Below are positions 1 to 5,292 of a DNA stretch of 6,435 nucleotides, one piece after another; the stretch's first letter is position 1; each line of letters starts with the position of its first letter. Location: assembly GCA_030622395.1 (NCBI GenBank), contig JAUXGF010000171.1:1-6435 (forward strand). The letters are read 5' to 3'. This DNA is from Calditrichaceae bacterium (GTDB lineage: Bacteria > Calditrichota > Calditrichia > Calditrichales > Calditrichaceae). The translations under genes were made by a program, and so were the position numbers. The notes below the pieces were generated by a model. The model ran no database searches. It saw only the letters and a list, made by a program, of their open reading frames with translations, and was not told where the DNA came from.

Positions 1-153
1 TATATCGTCGTCATTCAAGCTAAGAGGGTCAAATGATTCATCATAAAAATTTTTTTTATCCGCTTGTCCGACGTCTTCAGTTATGCTTTTTTTTGAAGCG
101 GCGCAGCCTGCTATTAAACTTATGGCTATAAGAAATATGATCAACTTTTTCAT
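1..153 (-). CDS. Predicted lipoprotein, N-terminal part only
   Basis: This is the start of a gene running off the left edge; 51 codons are visible. The protein begins MKKLIIFLIAISLIAGC, a short type II signal peptide: two lysines, a hydrophobic stretch, and a lipobox Ile-Ala-Gly-Cys with the lipidated cysteine at residue 17. The mature part starts AASKKS and becomes acidic, ending at the edge in FDPLSLNDDD. The ATG at 153-151 lies 10 bases after the batE stop and follows a good Shine-Dalgarno sequence (AGAGGTG), so it is probably cotranscribed with the bat genes but translated independently. It is likely tethered to a membrane, as an outer- or inner-membrane lipoprotein. The function cannot be read from the visible part. 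An envelope protein with a C-terminal SPOR or similar domain is one possibility, but that is a guess. Two A8 runs occur in the coding strand within 45 bases. Confidence 0.85.
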   Translation of the reverse strand, partial: MKKLIIFLIAISLIAGCAASKKSITEDVGQADKKNFYDESFDPLSLNDDDI

Positions 154-163
154 AATCACCTCT
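154..163 (-). promoter_or_regulatory. Strong ribosome binding site of the lipoprotein gene
   Basis: Read on the minus strand, the 10-base gap between the batE stop and the lipoprotein ATG contains AGAGGTGA, a near-ideal match to the 16S rRNA 3' end and much better than the sites in front of the bat genes. It fixes the ATG at 153-151 as the start. It also suggests this last visible gene has its own ribosome loading rather than depending on coupling. Confidence 0.7.
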
Positions 164-1231
164 TTAAATAATTTCCACTTTTTTCTGCATCAGCCAGCCG
201 GATTTACCGTCCTCTAATTTTATCTCAAACCAATCTTTATTTTTACGTTCAACCTTAACTTTAGAGCCTTCGTGAAGTACAAAAACTTCTGTTCCGGCAG
301 ATTTAGGTTCGGCAAAAACCGTTACCGATGGTTCCAATATAACGCCATATTCTTCCGTTTCAAATAAATATATTTTTCGCGTTAAAATAAATGAAAAGAA
401 AATAAAAACAATTAGAATCGCCACAAAAACCTGTTTTAACATATATCCTTTTCGCCTGAAATATAAGCGGAATGCGCCGGTCATTAATACAATCCACAAA
501 AGAGCAACCGTCAGCCAAGTTAGCATATTTAAGGTAAACAAATCCATAAAATAGTTCCACCAGACGGATAATATAAATTTAGGCGGAGATTCAATCTGAT
601 CTACAAGGCGCAGTTGCAGTAATTTAAGATTATATTCTAAAGCCTCATCTCCTTTTAATAATTTTGAAGCTCTTTCATAATACAATCTTGCTAATCCCGT
701 TTTATTTAATTTATAACAGGCGTTGCCTAAATTAAAATAGAGTTCGCCGCTTTCGTAACCTTCTTCCAATATGTTTTTATATAAAAGAACCGCCTGTTCG
801 TAATCGCCTTGTTGATAAGAAATATTACCCTGCTGAAAATAATTTTGCCTGTCATCCGCAGAGAGAGTGATGGTTAAAATTAAAACCAACCAAATTATTT
901 TTGATTGTAATAATGGAATCGTGACATTCCAACCTTCAAATATTCCATTCTTCCGGAATCTATCCCGCAGGGCAGGGTGTTGCAGTATAGTATTTTTCCT
1001 GTCATTTCGACCCCTGCCTGCCAGCGGGCACGGCGCCTCAGGCGGGGAGAAATCTTTTGTTATTATTGACGTTATAAGATTTCTCACTCCGTTCGAAATG
1101 ACATTTTGGGTATTCTGCCACAGCCTGTAAATCGGGGTCGAAATAACATTTTGGGTGTTCTGCAACAGCCTCGGGGGCGGGAACAGATTTTTAAAAATAG
1201 TATTTACAAGTAAGAATAAATTCTTTTTCAT
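164..1231 (-). CDS. batE: BatE: TPR protein with two membrane helices and SH3-like end, carrying a repeat insertion near its N-terminus
   Basis: BatE is the last protein of the Bat complex, an envelope assembly linked to stress or oxygen tolerance in some bacteria; its biochemical role is not established. I chose the ATG at 1231-1229, which overlaps the batD stop as TAATG, over a GTG three codons upstream; the product is 355 residues. Residues 1-17 (MKKNLFLL...) look like the native start. Residues about 18-106 are translated repeat DNA, and 111-124 (KIIWLVLILTITLS) look like the rest of a signal sequence. Then follow TPR repeats (about 126-200, with GNISYQQGDYEQA and YFNLGNACYKLNK), membrane helices at about 233-251 and 265-283, and a bacterial SH3-like domain (about 295-350, ending DGKSGWLMQKK). 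Without the insert the protein would be about 266 residues, near the usual BatE length. Whether the first helix still works as a cleavable signal or acts as an anchor is unknown. A TTG at 889-887 is the only near alternative start and has no ribosome site. Confidence 0.86.
   Translation of the reverse strand: MKKNLFLLVNTIFKNLFPPPRLLQNTQNVISTPIYRLWQNTQNVISNGVRNLITSIITKDFSPPEAPCPLAGRGRNDRKNTILQHPALRDRFRKNGIFEGWNVTIPLLQSKIIWLVLILTITLSADDRQNYFQQGNISYQQGDYEQAVLLYKNILEEGYESGELYFNLGNACYKLNKTGLARLYYERASKLLKGDEALEYNLKLLQLRLVDQIESPPKFILSVWWNYFMDLFTLNMLTWLTVALLWIVLMTGAFRLYFRRKGYMLKQVFVAILIVFIFFSFILTRKIYLFETEEYGVILEPSVTVFAEPKSAGTEVFVLHEGSKVKVERKNKDWFEIKLEDGKSGWLMQKKVEII
914..1181. repeat. Mosaic of interspersed repeats inserted in-frame in batE
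   Basis: This stretch is richer in GC than its surroundings and full of palindromes. Read on the plus strand it holds: TGGAAT/ATTCCA (914-919 / 926-931); a long imperfect inverted repeat with outer arms GTCATTTCGA (1001-1010) and TCGAAATGAC (1093-1102) and inner arms GAGAAATCTT (1047-1056) and AAGATTTCTC (1076-1085); and a second, tandem copy of the right-hand unit at 1138-1171. Imperfect 11-base inverted termini (GGGTGTTGCAG at 975-985 against 1160-1170) may mark the ends of the core element. Much of it recurs between batA and batB. The minus-strand batE frame stays open throughout (codons about 18-106). The exact borders are estimates. Confidence 0.8.
1001..1102. repeat. Nested inverted repeat (large hairpin) within the batE insertion
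   Basis: Two perfect 10-base arm pairs are stacked: GTCATTTCGA with TCGAAATGAC outside, and GAGAAATCTT with AAGATTTCTC inside, around a central loop of 19 bases (1057-1075). Between the outer and inner arms the left side carries a 36-base GC-rich sub-hairpin (CCCCTGCCTG ... CAGGCGGGG, 1011-1046), while the right side has only 7 bases (1086-1092). This resembles a fixed repeat with a variable decoration at one position. It would form a strong secondary structure in batE mRNA. Confidence 0.8.
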
Positions 1232-3063
1232 TATATCCACTTTTCCAATTTGGTTAATGCGCTTTTTGCTTGTTCAAATAATTCATTTCTTTCATCTAAT
1301 GAAGCGGATATATTGGCAAATTGCCGGAAATCGCTTTCTTCAAGCGCATTTAGATATTCTTTGATCTCTTCATCGGAAATGCCTTTTTGTTTTAAAACAG
1401 TTTTCACATTAACCGCGCTAAAATCAGTCAATTCAATATTCAATTTATCCTGGACAAAACCCTGCAAGGCTTGTGAAACAGCTTTATAAAACATGCTTTG
1501 GTTTTTTGCATTCAATTGTTTTTTTGCTTCGGAAAGCTGCCGCGCCGCAATTTTGCCGGCTTTCTTTCGGCGCGCTAACTGTTCGTTACCCGAAAGCCGC
1601 GATTGATAATCGTTATAAATATAAAAACCACCAAACAGAAGCAGGGCTGCAAAAATGCTAATCCAGAACTTCAATGAAATATAAGGACGGAAACCTATTA
1701 GATTGAAATGAGAATACTCCTTAATATAACGAATATCCTGCCCAATAAGGGCGACTGCCTGATGAGGCATATTATCAGCTTGCCTGCCAAACGCTATCCG
1801 GGTTCCGCTTCCTTTTAAAATGTTTAAGGAAATATCCCCGCTTGAAATTGTTTTATAACCCTTTTTAACAGGATCAAAATAAGAAAATACAATCGGTTTA
1901 ATTTGATACTGACCGGCTATACGGGGAATTAATATATACTCCGCCGTTTTTGAGCCGCTGATAATATTCCCTTCGTTGTGTATTTTTGAAGTGATCTTTG
2001 GTTCATATTTTTCAATATCCGGTGGGATTTGCGCTTTGGGTAATTCCGCTAATTTTATATTACCTGAGCCGTTTAGCTTTATTTTCATGGAGATGGCTTC
2101 ATTAGCGTTCACTTCCTTTTTATCCACAGAAACGTTAAAATTATAATTGCCGACAGCTCCTCTGAAACTAAGCGGCTTATTTTTCTTAGGCAAAGGCTTT
2201 ACTTTTATAGTAACCGGCTTACTGGAAATTGTTTTTTGGACTGTTCTGCCAAAGGGATCGTCAAAGAAGCTGTCGAAAAGACTTCTGGATCGGCGCTTTG
2301 AGCGGACAACAGCTTCCAGCGTTGCCTGCATCGGTTCCATAGTTAATTCACCGCATTGAGTAGGAAACAGGGCGGTTTTTTTTATTACGGCAACATTATA
2401 ATTAATACCGTTAACCACTTCATTCTCAATAACAGGCTGAGAGGGCATTTTAAATTCTTCAGCCCAGAAGCCTGCATTAGACGGCATTTTATCAATATTG
2501 AAACCACGCACATTCATACGGAAATAGAGCTTATATTTTATAATTATCTGTTCGCCTAAATAGACATTCCTTTTTGATACTTCGGTTTTTAAATATAGAC
2601 TTTCACCGGCAATATCGGCGTCGCGTCTGCTTTTAGGCGCCGCTGCGCTTTGACCGGGCTGACTTGACACGGCGCCCGTTTTTACGGTTACAATAATCTC
2701 ATCGGAAGTTATAGTCTTGCCTTTGTATGTAATGGACGATTTGCCGATTTTCAATTTTCCTTCTTTGCGCGGACGTAAATAGTAAGAGAAAGTCTTAGAA
2801 GAAGTCATAGCCCCGTTAATCCACTGAATACTGGTTGAACTATTCGGGCCCGAAAGCACATAAAAATCTTTAAAATCAGGAAACGCAACGTCCGGTAAAG
2901 AAGTAGATTTACCGGATACTTCAACCGAATATTGAAACTGTCCGTTAACATCAACCTGATTCTTATCAACACCGGCTTTTATGCGGACGTCCTGCGCAGA
3001 TAATCCAGCGGTAATAAAAATCAAAATTAAAAATGATTTTAAAATATATTTTCTAAAATCCAT
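1231..3063 (-). CDS. batD: BatD, oxygen-tolerance family protein
   Basis: BatD is the large exported member of the Bat complex. The start is the ATG at 3063-3061, giving 610 residues beginning MDFRKYILKSFLILIFITAGLSAQ, a clear signal peptide cleaved near residue 24. A longer reading from 3138 would add a charged stretch (HKKRKRPLKVEEEE) that overlaps batC and hides the signal, so I reject it. Beta-rich repeats fill residues 25 to about 420, with family-like features: YYLRPRKEGKLKIG (94-107), the FDSFFDDPFGR segment (263-273) and RGAVGNYNFNVSVDKKEVNANE (301-322). A membrane helix spans about 464-483 and is followed by a mainly helical, charged cytoplasmic tail of about 125 residues ending EKWI. 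The bulk is therefore periplasmic. The start lies 1 base after the batC stop, implying translational coupling; the stop overlaps the batE start. The length fits the family. The molecular function is unknown. Confidence 0.93.
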   Translation of the reverse strand: MDFRKYILKSFLILIFITAGLSAQDVRIKAGVDKNQVDVNGQFQYSVEVSGKSTSLPDVAFPDFKDFYVLSGPNSSTSIQWINGAMTSSKTFSYYLRPRKEGKLKIGKSSITYKGKTITSDEIIVTVKTGAVSSQPGQSAAAPKSRRDADIAGESLYLKTEVSKRNVYLGEQIIIKYKLYFRMNVRGFNIDKMPSNAGFWAEEFKMPSQPVIENEVVNGINYNVAVIKKTALFPTQCGELTMEPMQATLEAVVRSKRRSRSLFDSFFDDPFGRTVQKTISSKPVTIKVKPLPKKNKPLSFRGAVGNYNFNVSVDKKEVNANEAISMKIKLNGSGNIKLAELPKAQIPPDIEKYEPKITSKIHNEGNIISGSKTAEYILIPRIAGQYQIKPIVFSYFDPVKKGYKTISSGDISLNILKGSGTRIAFGRQADNMPHQAVALIGQDIRYIKEYSHFNLIGFRPYISLKFWISIFAALLLFGGFYIYNDYQSRLSGNEQLARRKKAGKIAARQLSEAKKQLNAKNQSMFYKAVSQALQGFVQDKLNIELTDFSAVNVKTVLKQKGISDEEIKEYLNALEESDFRQFANISASLDERNELFEQAKSALTKLEKWI

Positions 3064-3064
3064 T

Positions 3065-3811
3065 TTACCAATCTTTCCCTGCTCTTCTTCTTCGACCTTT
3101 AATGGGCGCTTTCTTTTTTTGTGATTCCTGTTCATCATCCTGCAAAGCGTTTAGAATACGTTCGGCTTCTTTTTTATCCATTTTTTCTTTATCGTTTTTA
3201 TCTAATTGTTGTTCCTGTAGCTGTTCTTTTTCCTGATCGGACTGTTTTTCCTGCTGATCATTTTCTTGCTTCTGTTTATCCTGGTTTTGCTGATCCTGTT
3301 CTGATTCTTGCGCGCCTTGCTGTTGTTCACCCGATTGTTGTTTTTGGTTTTGCCCGTCCTGCTGCTGTTGGGGCTGCTTGTCTGCAAGTTCTTTTAGCTT
3401 TGCCCGCGCCAGTTCTAAATTATATTTTACGTCAAAATCATCCGGGTTTAGCTCAAGTGATTTAATATACGAATTAATACATTCCTGAAGTTTATTCTGT
3501 TGAAATTGAGCGTTGCCGATATTATAAAATGACAGGGCGCTCATATTGATATCTTTGCTGCTTAATATTTTTTGATAAGCTTCAACGGCTTCGTCATATT
3601 TCTTTAATTTATATAGAGCGTCGCCTTTATTAAAAACGCCCGCTTCATTCATCGGATCGTCTAATAAAGCATCCTGATAAGCGCTAAGGGCTTCTTCATA
3701 TTTTTCCTGACCATACTCTTCGTTCCCTTTATTAATTTTAGAACGAATACTCTGGGCTGACGCCGACTGAAATAAAAAAAGCGCCGCGCTTAAAATTAAT
3801 ATATATTTCAT
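3065..3811 (-). CDS. batC: BatC, exported TPR protein with Gln/Glu-rich tail
   Basis: This 248-residue protein has a signal peptide (MKYILILSAALFLFQSASA, cleavage near 19/20) and about three tetratricopeptide repeats at residues 23-56, 57-90 and 94-127. Examples are FNKGDALYKLKKYDEAVEAY and FYNIGNAQFQQNKLQECINS. Residues about 145-210 are a low-complexity, probably disordered linker of Gln, Glu, Asp, Lys and Ser. A short helical motif follows (KEAERILNALQDDEQ, 214-228), then a basic end, GRRRRAGKDW. The helical motif plus a terminal KDW is what I recognise from BatC-type proteins. TPRs bind proteins, so a scaffold role with BatA/BatB is the family expectation. No membrane helix is seen after the signal. 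The gene starts 2 bases after the batB stop, with AAGGA overlapping that stop, and ends 1 base before batD. Start and frame are firm. The batC/TPR call is good; the partner is inferred. Confidence 0.88.
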   Translation of the reverse strand: MKYILILSAALFLFQSASAQSIRSKINKGNEEYGQEKYEEALSAYQDALLDDPMNEAGVFNKGDALYKLKKYDEAVEAYQKILSSKDINMSALSFYNIGNAQFQQNKLQECINSYIKSLELNPDDFDVKYNLELARAKLKELADKQPQQQQDGQNQKQQSGEQQQGAQESEQDQQNQDKQKQENDQQEKQSDQEKEQLQEQQLDKNDKEKMDKKEAERILNALQDDEQESQKKKAPIKGRRRRAGKDW

Positions 3812-3813
3812 CC

Positions 3814-4842
3814 TTATACCACACCATTTGTATATTTTTTATTACGAAGCGGTAAAAAAGTTTCAATTATCAAAAACAATAATGCAATTATAATAAATAT
3901 TTGAAAGCGGTCTTCATATTGAGAAAATTGCCGTGAAGTAAGTTCTTTCTTTTCTAATTTATTTATTTCATCATATATTTCGGATAATTCCGTTTCACCC
4001 GCTGAAGAGATATAATATTTTCCGTTAGTCATATAAGCAATTTTTTGCAGGGTAGTTACATCCATTTTCGTGGTAACCACATTACCCTGACGGTCTTTTT
4101 TAAAACCGGACGCATTACCATGCCGGTCATATATGGGAATAGGCACACCCTGGGTTGAACCCAATCCGATAGTATAAATGATAACGCCTTCCTTTGCCGC
4201 CTCTTCCGCCGCTTTAACAGGTTCAGTTTCGTGATCTTCCCCATCGGTAATTAAAATGATTACTTTATACTTGCGGTCTTTTTGGTTAAATGCTTTCGCC
4301 GACTTTTTTATAGCCTCGCCGATGGCGGTGCCCGGCTGCGGTATCAGATTTGTATCCATCATTCTCAAAAAAAGTTTAGCCGCCGAGTAATCAAGCGTCA
4401 GGGGGCACTGTACATGCGCCATTCCGGCAAAAGCGACCAGCCCGATCCTATCACCCTGTAAAATATCAATTAATTTTGATACCTCATGCTTAGCCTTCTC
4501 AAGACGATTGGGCGATATATCTTCGGCTTTCATACTCAATGAAACGTCAAGGGCGACAATAATATCCACCCCTTCCCTTTTTACCTCTTCCAGTTTCGTG
4601 CCGATTTGCGGGTCTGCCATGGCAATAATTAAAAAGATATAAGCGGTAATAAAAAGCGCCGATTTCCATACGACCCGTTTTTTACTGTAGCCCGGCATCA
4701 TTTTTTTTAACATCTCTAAATTGCCGAAACGTTTTAGAAGTGCTTCCTTTTGTCTGGAAATAAAGGCATAAAAAACGATAAGGACAAGTATGCCCCATAG
4801 TCCATGCAAAAATAAGGGATATTGAAATTTTAATACTTCCAT
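3814..4842 (-). CDS. batB: BatB, membrane-anchored von Willebrand factor A protein
   Basis: This 342-residue inner-membrane protein has a VWA domain, the metal-dependent protein-binding fold. Order: membrane helix about 12-27, second helix about 61-77, VWA domain about 92-300, and C-terminal helix about 313-332 followed by a short basic tail. The MIDAS motif is complete: Asp99-x-Ser101-x-Ser103 (ALDVSLSM), Thr172 (GTAIG) and Asp200 (LITDGED). A segment at 231-262 (VPIPIYDRHGN...GFKKDRQGNVV) is characteristic of BatB as opposed to BatA. The ATG at 4842-4840 is preceded by AGGA a few bases upstream and places the hydrophobic N-terminus correctly. BatB is a paralogue of BatA and the two are expected to work together in the Bat complex. 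Unlike the other spacings in the operon, batB is separated from batA by 450 bases of repeat DNA, so it may need its own promoter or read-through; I see no clear promoter. Confidence 0.93.
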   Translation of the reverse strand: MEVLKFQYPLFLHGLWGILVLIVFYAFISRQKEALLKRFGNLEMLKKMMPGYSKKRVVWKSALFITAYIFLIIAMADPQIGTKLEEVKREGVDIIVALDVSLSMKAEDISPNRLEKAKHEVSKLIDILQGDRIGLVAFAGMAHVQCPLTLDYSAAKLFLRMMDTNLIPQPGTAIGEAIKKSAKAFNQKDRKYKVIILITDGEDHETEPVKAAEEAAKEGVIIYTIGLGSTQGVPIPIYDRHGNASGFKKDRQGNVVTTKMDVTTLQKIAYMTNGKYYISSAGETELSEIYDEINKLEKKELTSRQFSQYEDRFQIFIIIALLFLIIETFLPLRNKKYTNGVV

Positions 4843-4879
4843 ATTTCCTGTAACTTTAGTTTATATTTTTCAACTTCAG

Positions 4880-4897
4880 ATCCCGACTTTTCGGGAT
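4880..4897. repeat. Short GC hairpin upstream of batB
   Basis: Perfect 7-base arms ATCCCGA (4880-4886) and TCGGGAT (4891-4897) surround a 4-base loop. The same arm sequence recurs at 5077-5094 and, slightly extended, at 5125-5140, so it belongs to a dispersed palindrome family. On the plus strand it is followed by T-rich sequence and looks terminator-like, but no plus-strand gene precedes it. In the batA-to-batB direction there is no U-tract. Confidence 0.75.
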
Positions 4898-4956
4898 TGC
4901 TTTTAATTTTTAGCCACTAAGACACAAAGGCTCTAAGTTTTAGAACATAGCTATGC

Positions 4957-4974
4957 CCCCCGATGTATCGGGGG
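4957..4974. repeat. Perfect 8-base inverted repeat
   Basis: CCCCCGAT (4957-4964) and ATCGGGGG (4967-4974) are separated by two bases. It is a compact, stable hairpin inside the intergenic element and another variant of the CCCGA/TCGGG palindromes. Confidence 0.8.
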
Positions 4975-4996
4975 AAATTAATGAAAATGATTCTGG

Positions 4997-5064
4997 ATAC
5001 TGGATACTCAATGCTGGTTGGAAATCCCGCTTTTGCGGGGATGCTCAAGTTTCTTATCCAGTAT
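4997..5064. repeat. Composite palindrome with GC hairpin core
   Basis: Perfect 10-base arms ATACTGGATA (4997-5006) and TATCCAGTAT (5055-5064) enclose a second hairpin, CCCGC (5026-5030) with GCGGG (5035-5039), loop TTTT. The left arm overlaps a short direct repeat (CTGGATA twice, 4993-5006). Read on the minus strand, the core encodes IPAKAG-like residues, a translation I recognise from repeats spread through many bacterial genomes. Confidence 0.7.
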
Positions 5065-5076
5065 TTCCAAGAAACC

Positions 5077-5094
5077 ATCCCGAAAGGTCGGGAT
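5077..5094. repeat. Short GC hairpin ATCCCGA/TCGGGAT
   Basis: Arms 5077-5083 and 5088-5094 are perfect, with a 4-base loop. It sits directly next to the repeat core shared with batE, at the place where the batE copy carries its left arm. This suggests that different palindromes can occupy the same position. Confidence 0.75.
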
Positions 5095-5095
5095 A

Positions 5096-5175
5096 TTGTT
5101 ATTATTGACGTTATAAGATTTCTCTCCCGATAAATCGGGATCGAAATGACATTTTGGGTATTCTGCAACAGCCTG
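5096..5175. repeat. Second copy of the batE repeat core
   Basis: Bases 5096-5124 match 1057-1085 exactly (29 bases, including TTATTATTGACGTTATAAG). Bases 5141-5175 match 1093-1127 with one difference. Between the two conserved blocks the copies differ completely: here there is a perfect palindrome TCCCGAT-AA-ATCGGGA (5125-5140), while in batE there are only 7 bases. It is the same orientation as in batE but lacks the left half. Confidence 0.9.
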
Positions 5176-5206
5176 ATATTCGGGACTATACAATAAATTA
5201 GTGTCT

Positions 5207-5231
5207 GAACGAAAAAACGTTTTTTTCGTTC
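5207..5231. repeat. AT-rich near-perfect palindrome after batA
   Basis: GAACGAAAAAA (5207-5217) and TTTTTTCGTTC (5221-5231) pair perfectly around a CGT centre. It lies 62 bases downstream of the batA stop. It could form a hairpin in the batA transcript and act as a 3' stabilising structure or weak terminator, or bind a dimeric protein. No run of U follows the stem on either strand, so a standard terminator is not supported. Confidence 0.6.
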
Positions 5232-5292
5232 AATCAATAATTATTCTTCCTTCGTGCCTTTGTGTCTTTGTGGCTATGATTTTTTTCCAGAA

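Larger units (their letters stand above)
4911..5276. repeat. Repeat unit of about 366 bases with 27-base inverted ends
   Basis: The left arm (4911-4937, beginning TAGCCACTAAGACACAAAGG) and the right arm (5250-5276, ending CCTTTGTGTCTTTGTGGCTA) are inverted copies matching at about 24 of 27 positions. Between them lie several further palindromes and a partial copy of the repeat found inside batE. There is no transposase or other coding capacity, so it may be a non-autonomous element or a pile-up of several short repeat families. Ends of this type (GCCACAAAGACACAAAGGCACGAAG-like) are, from memory, widespread in draft bacterial genomes. Confidence 0.8.
4843..5292. other. batA-batB intergenic gap, repeat-filled
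   Basis: No gene is supported in this 450-base gap. The open frames across it are translations of repeat sequence and lack ribosome sites. It consists of a 68-base batB-proximal leader with one hairpin, a unit bounded by inverted arms (4911-5276), and 16 bases before the batA stop. A promoter for batB could lie in the A/T-rich stretch 4843-4879, but no boxes with acceptable spacing are visible. Confidence 0.8.

Noticed and set aside
45..94. Two A8 runs in the lipoprotein gene as phase-variation switches
   Set aside because: Runs of eight A are common at lysine codons in AT-rich genes (another occurs in batB near 4701-4708), and nothing else points to switching.
867..1130. Plus-strand open frame over the batE insertion
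   Set aside because: It covers the same repeat DNA on the other strand, with no ribosome site and no recognisable domain. The minus-strand batE frame explains the region.
3121..3465. Plus-strand open frame of 114 codons opposite batC
   Set aside because: It is antisense to the low-complexity part of batC. The Pro/Val/Leu-rich translation is what the reverse of Gln/Glu/Lys codons gives. There is no ribosome site.
4880..5140. GC hairpins as intrinsic terminators of batA
   Set aside because: The stems lack a U-tract in the direction of transcription and several copies of the same palindrome occur together, which fits a repeat family better than a terminator.
4917..5237. Minus-strand open frames of 106 and 61 codons in the batA-batB gap
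   Set aside because: They read straight through inverted arms, palindromes and the dispersed repeat core. The translations are repeat peptides, not a protein family.
4911..5276. CRISPR array or insertion sequence with transposase
   Set aside because: The repeats are inverted and irregularly spaced, with no regular repeat-spacer pattern, and there is no transposase coding capacity.
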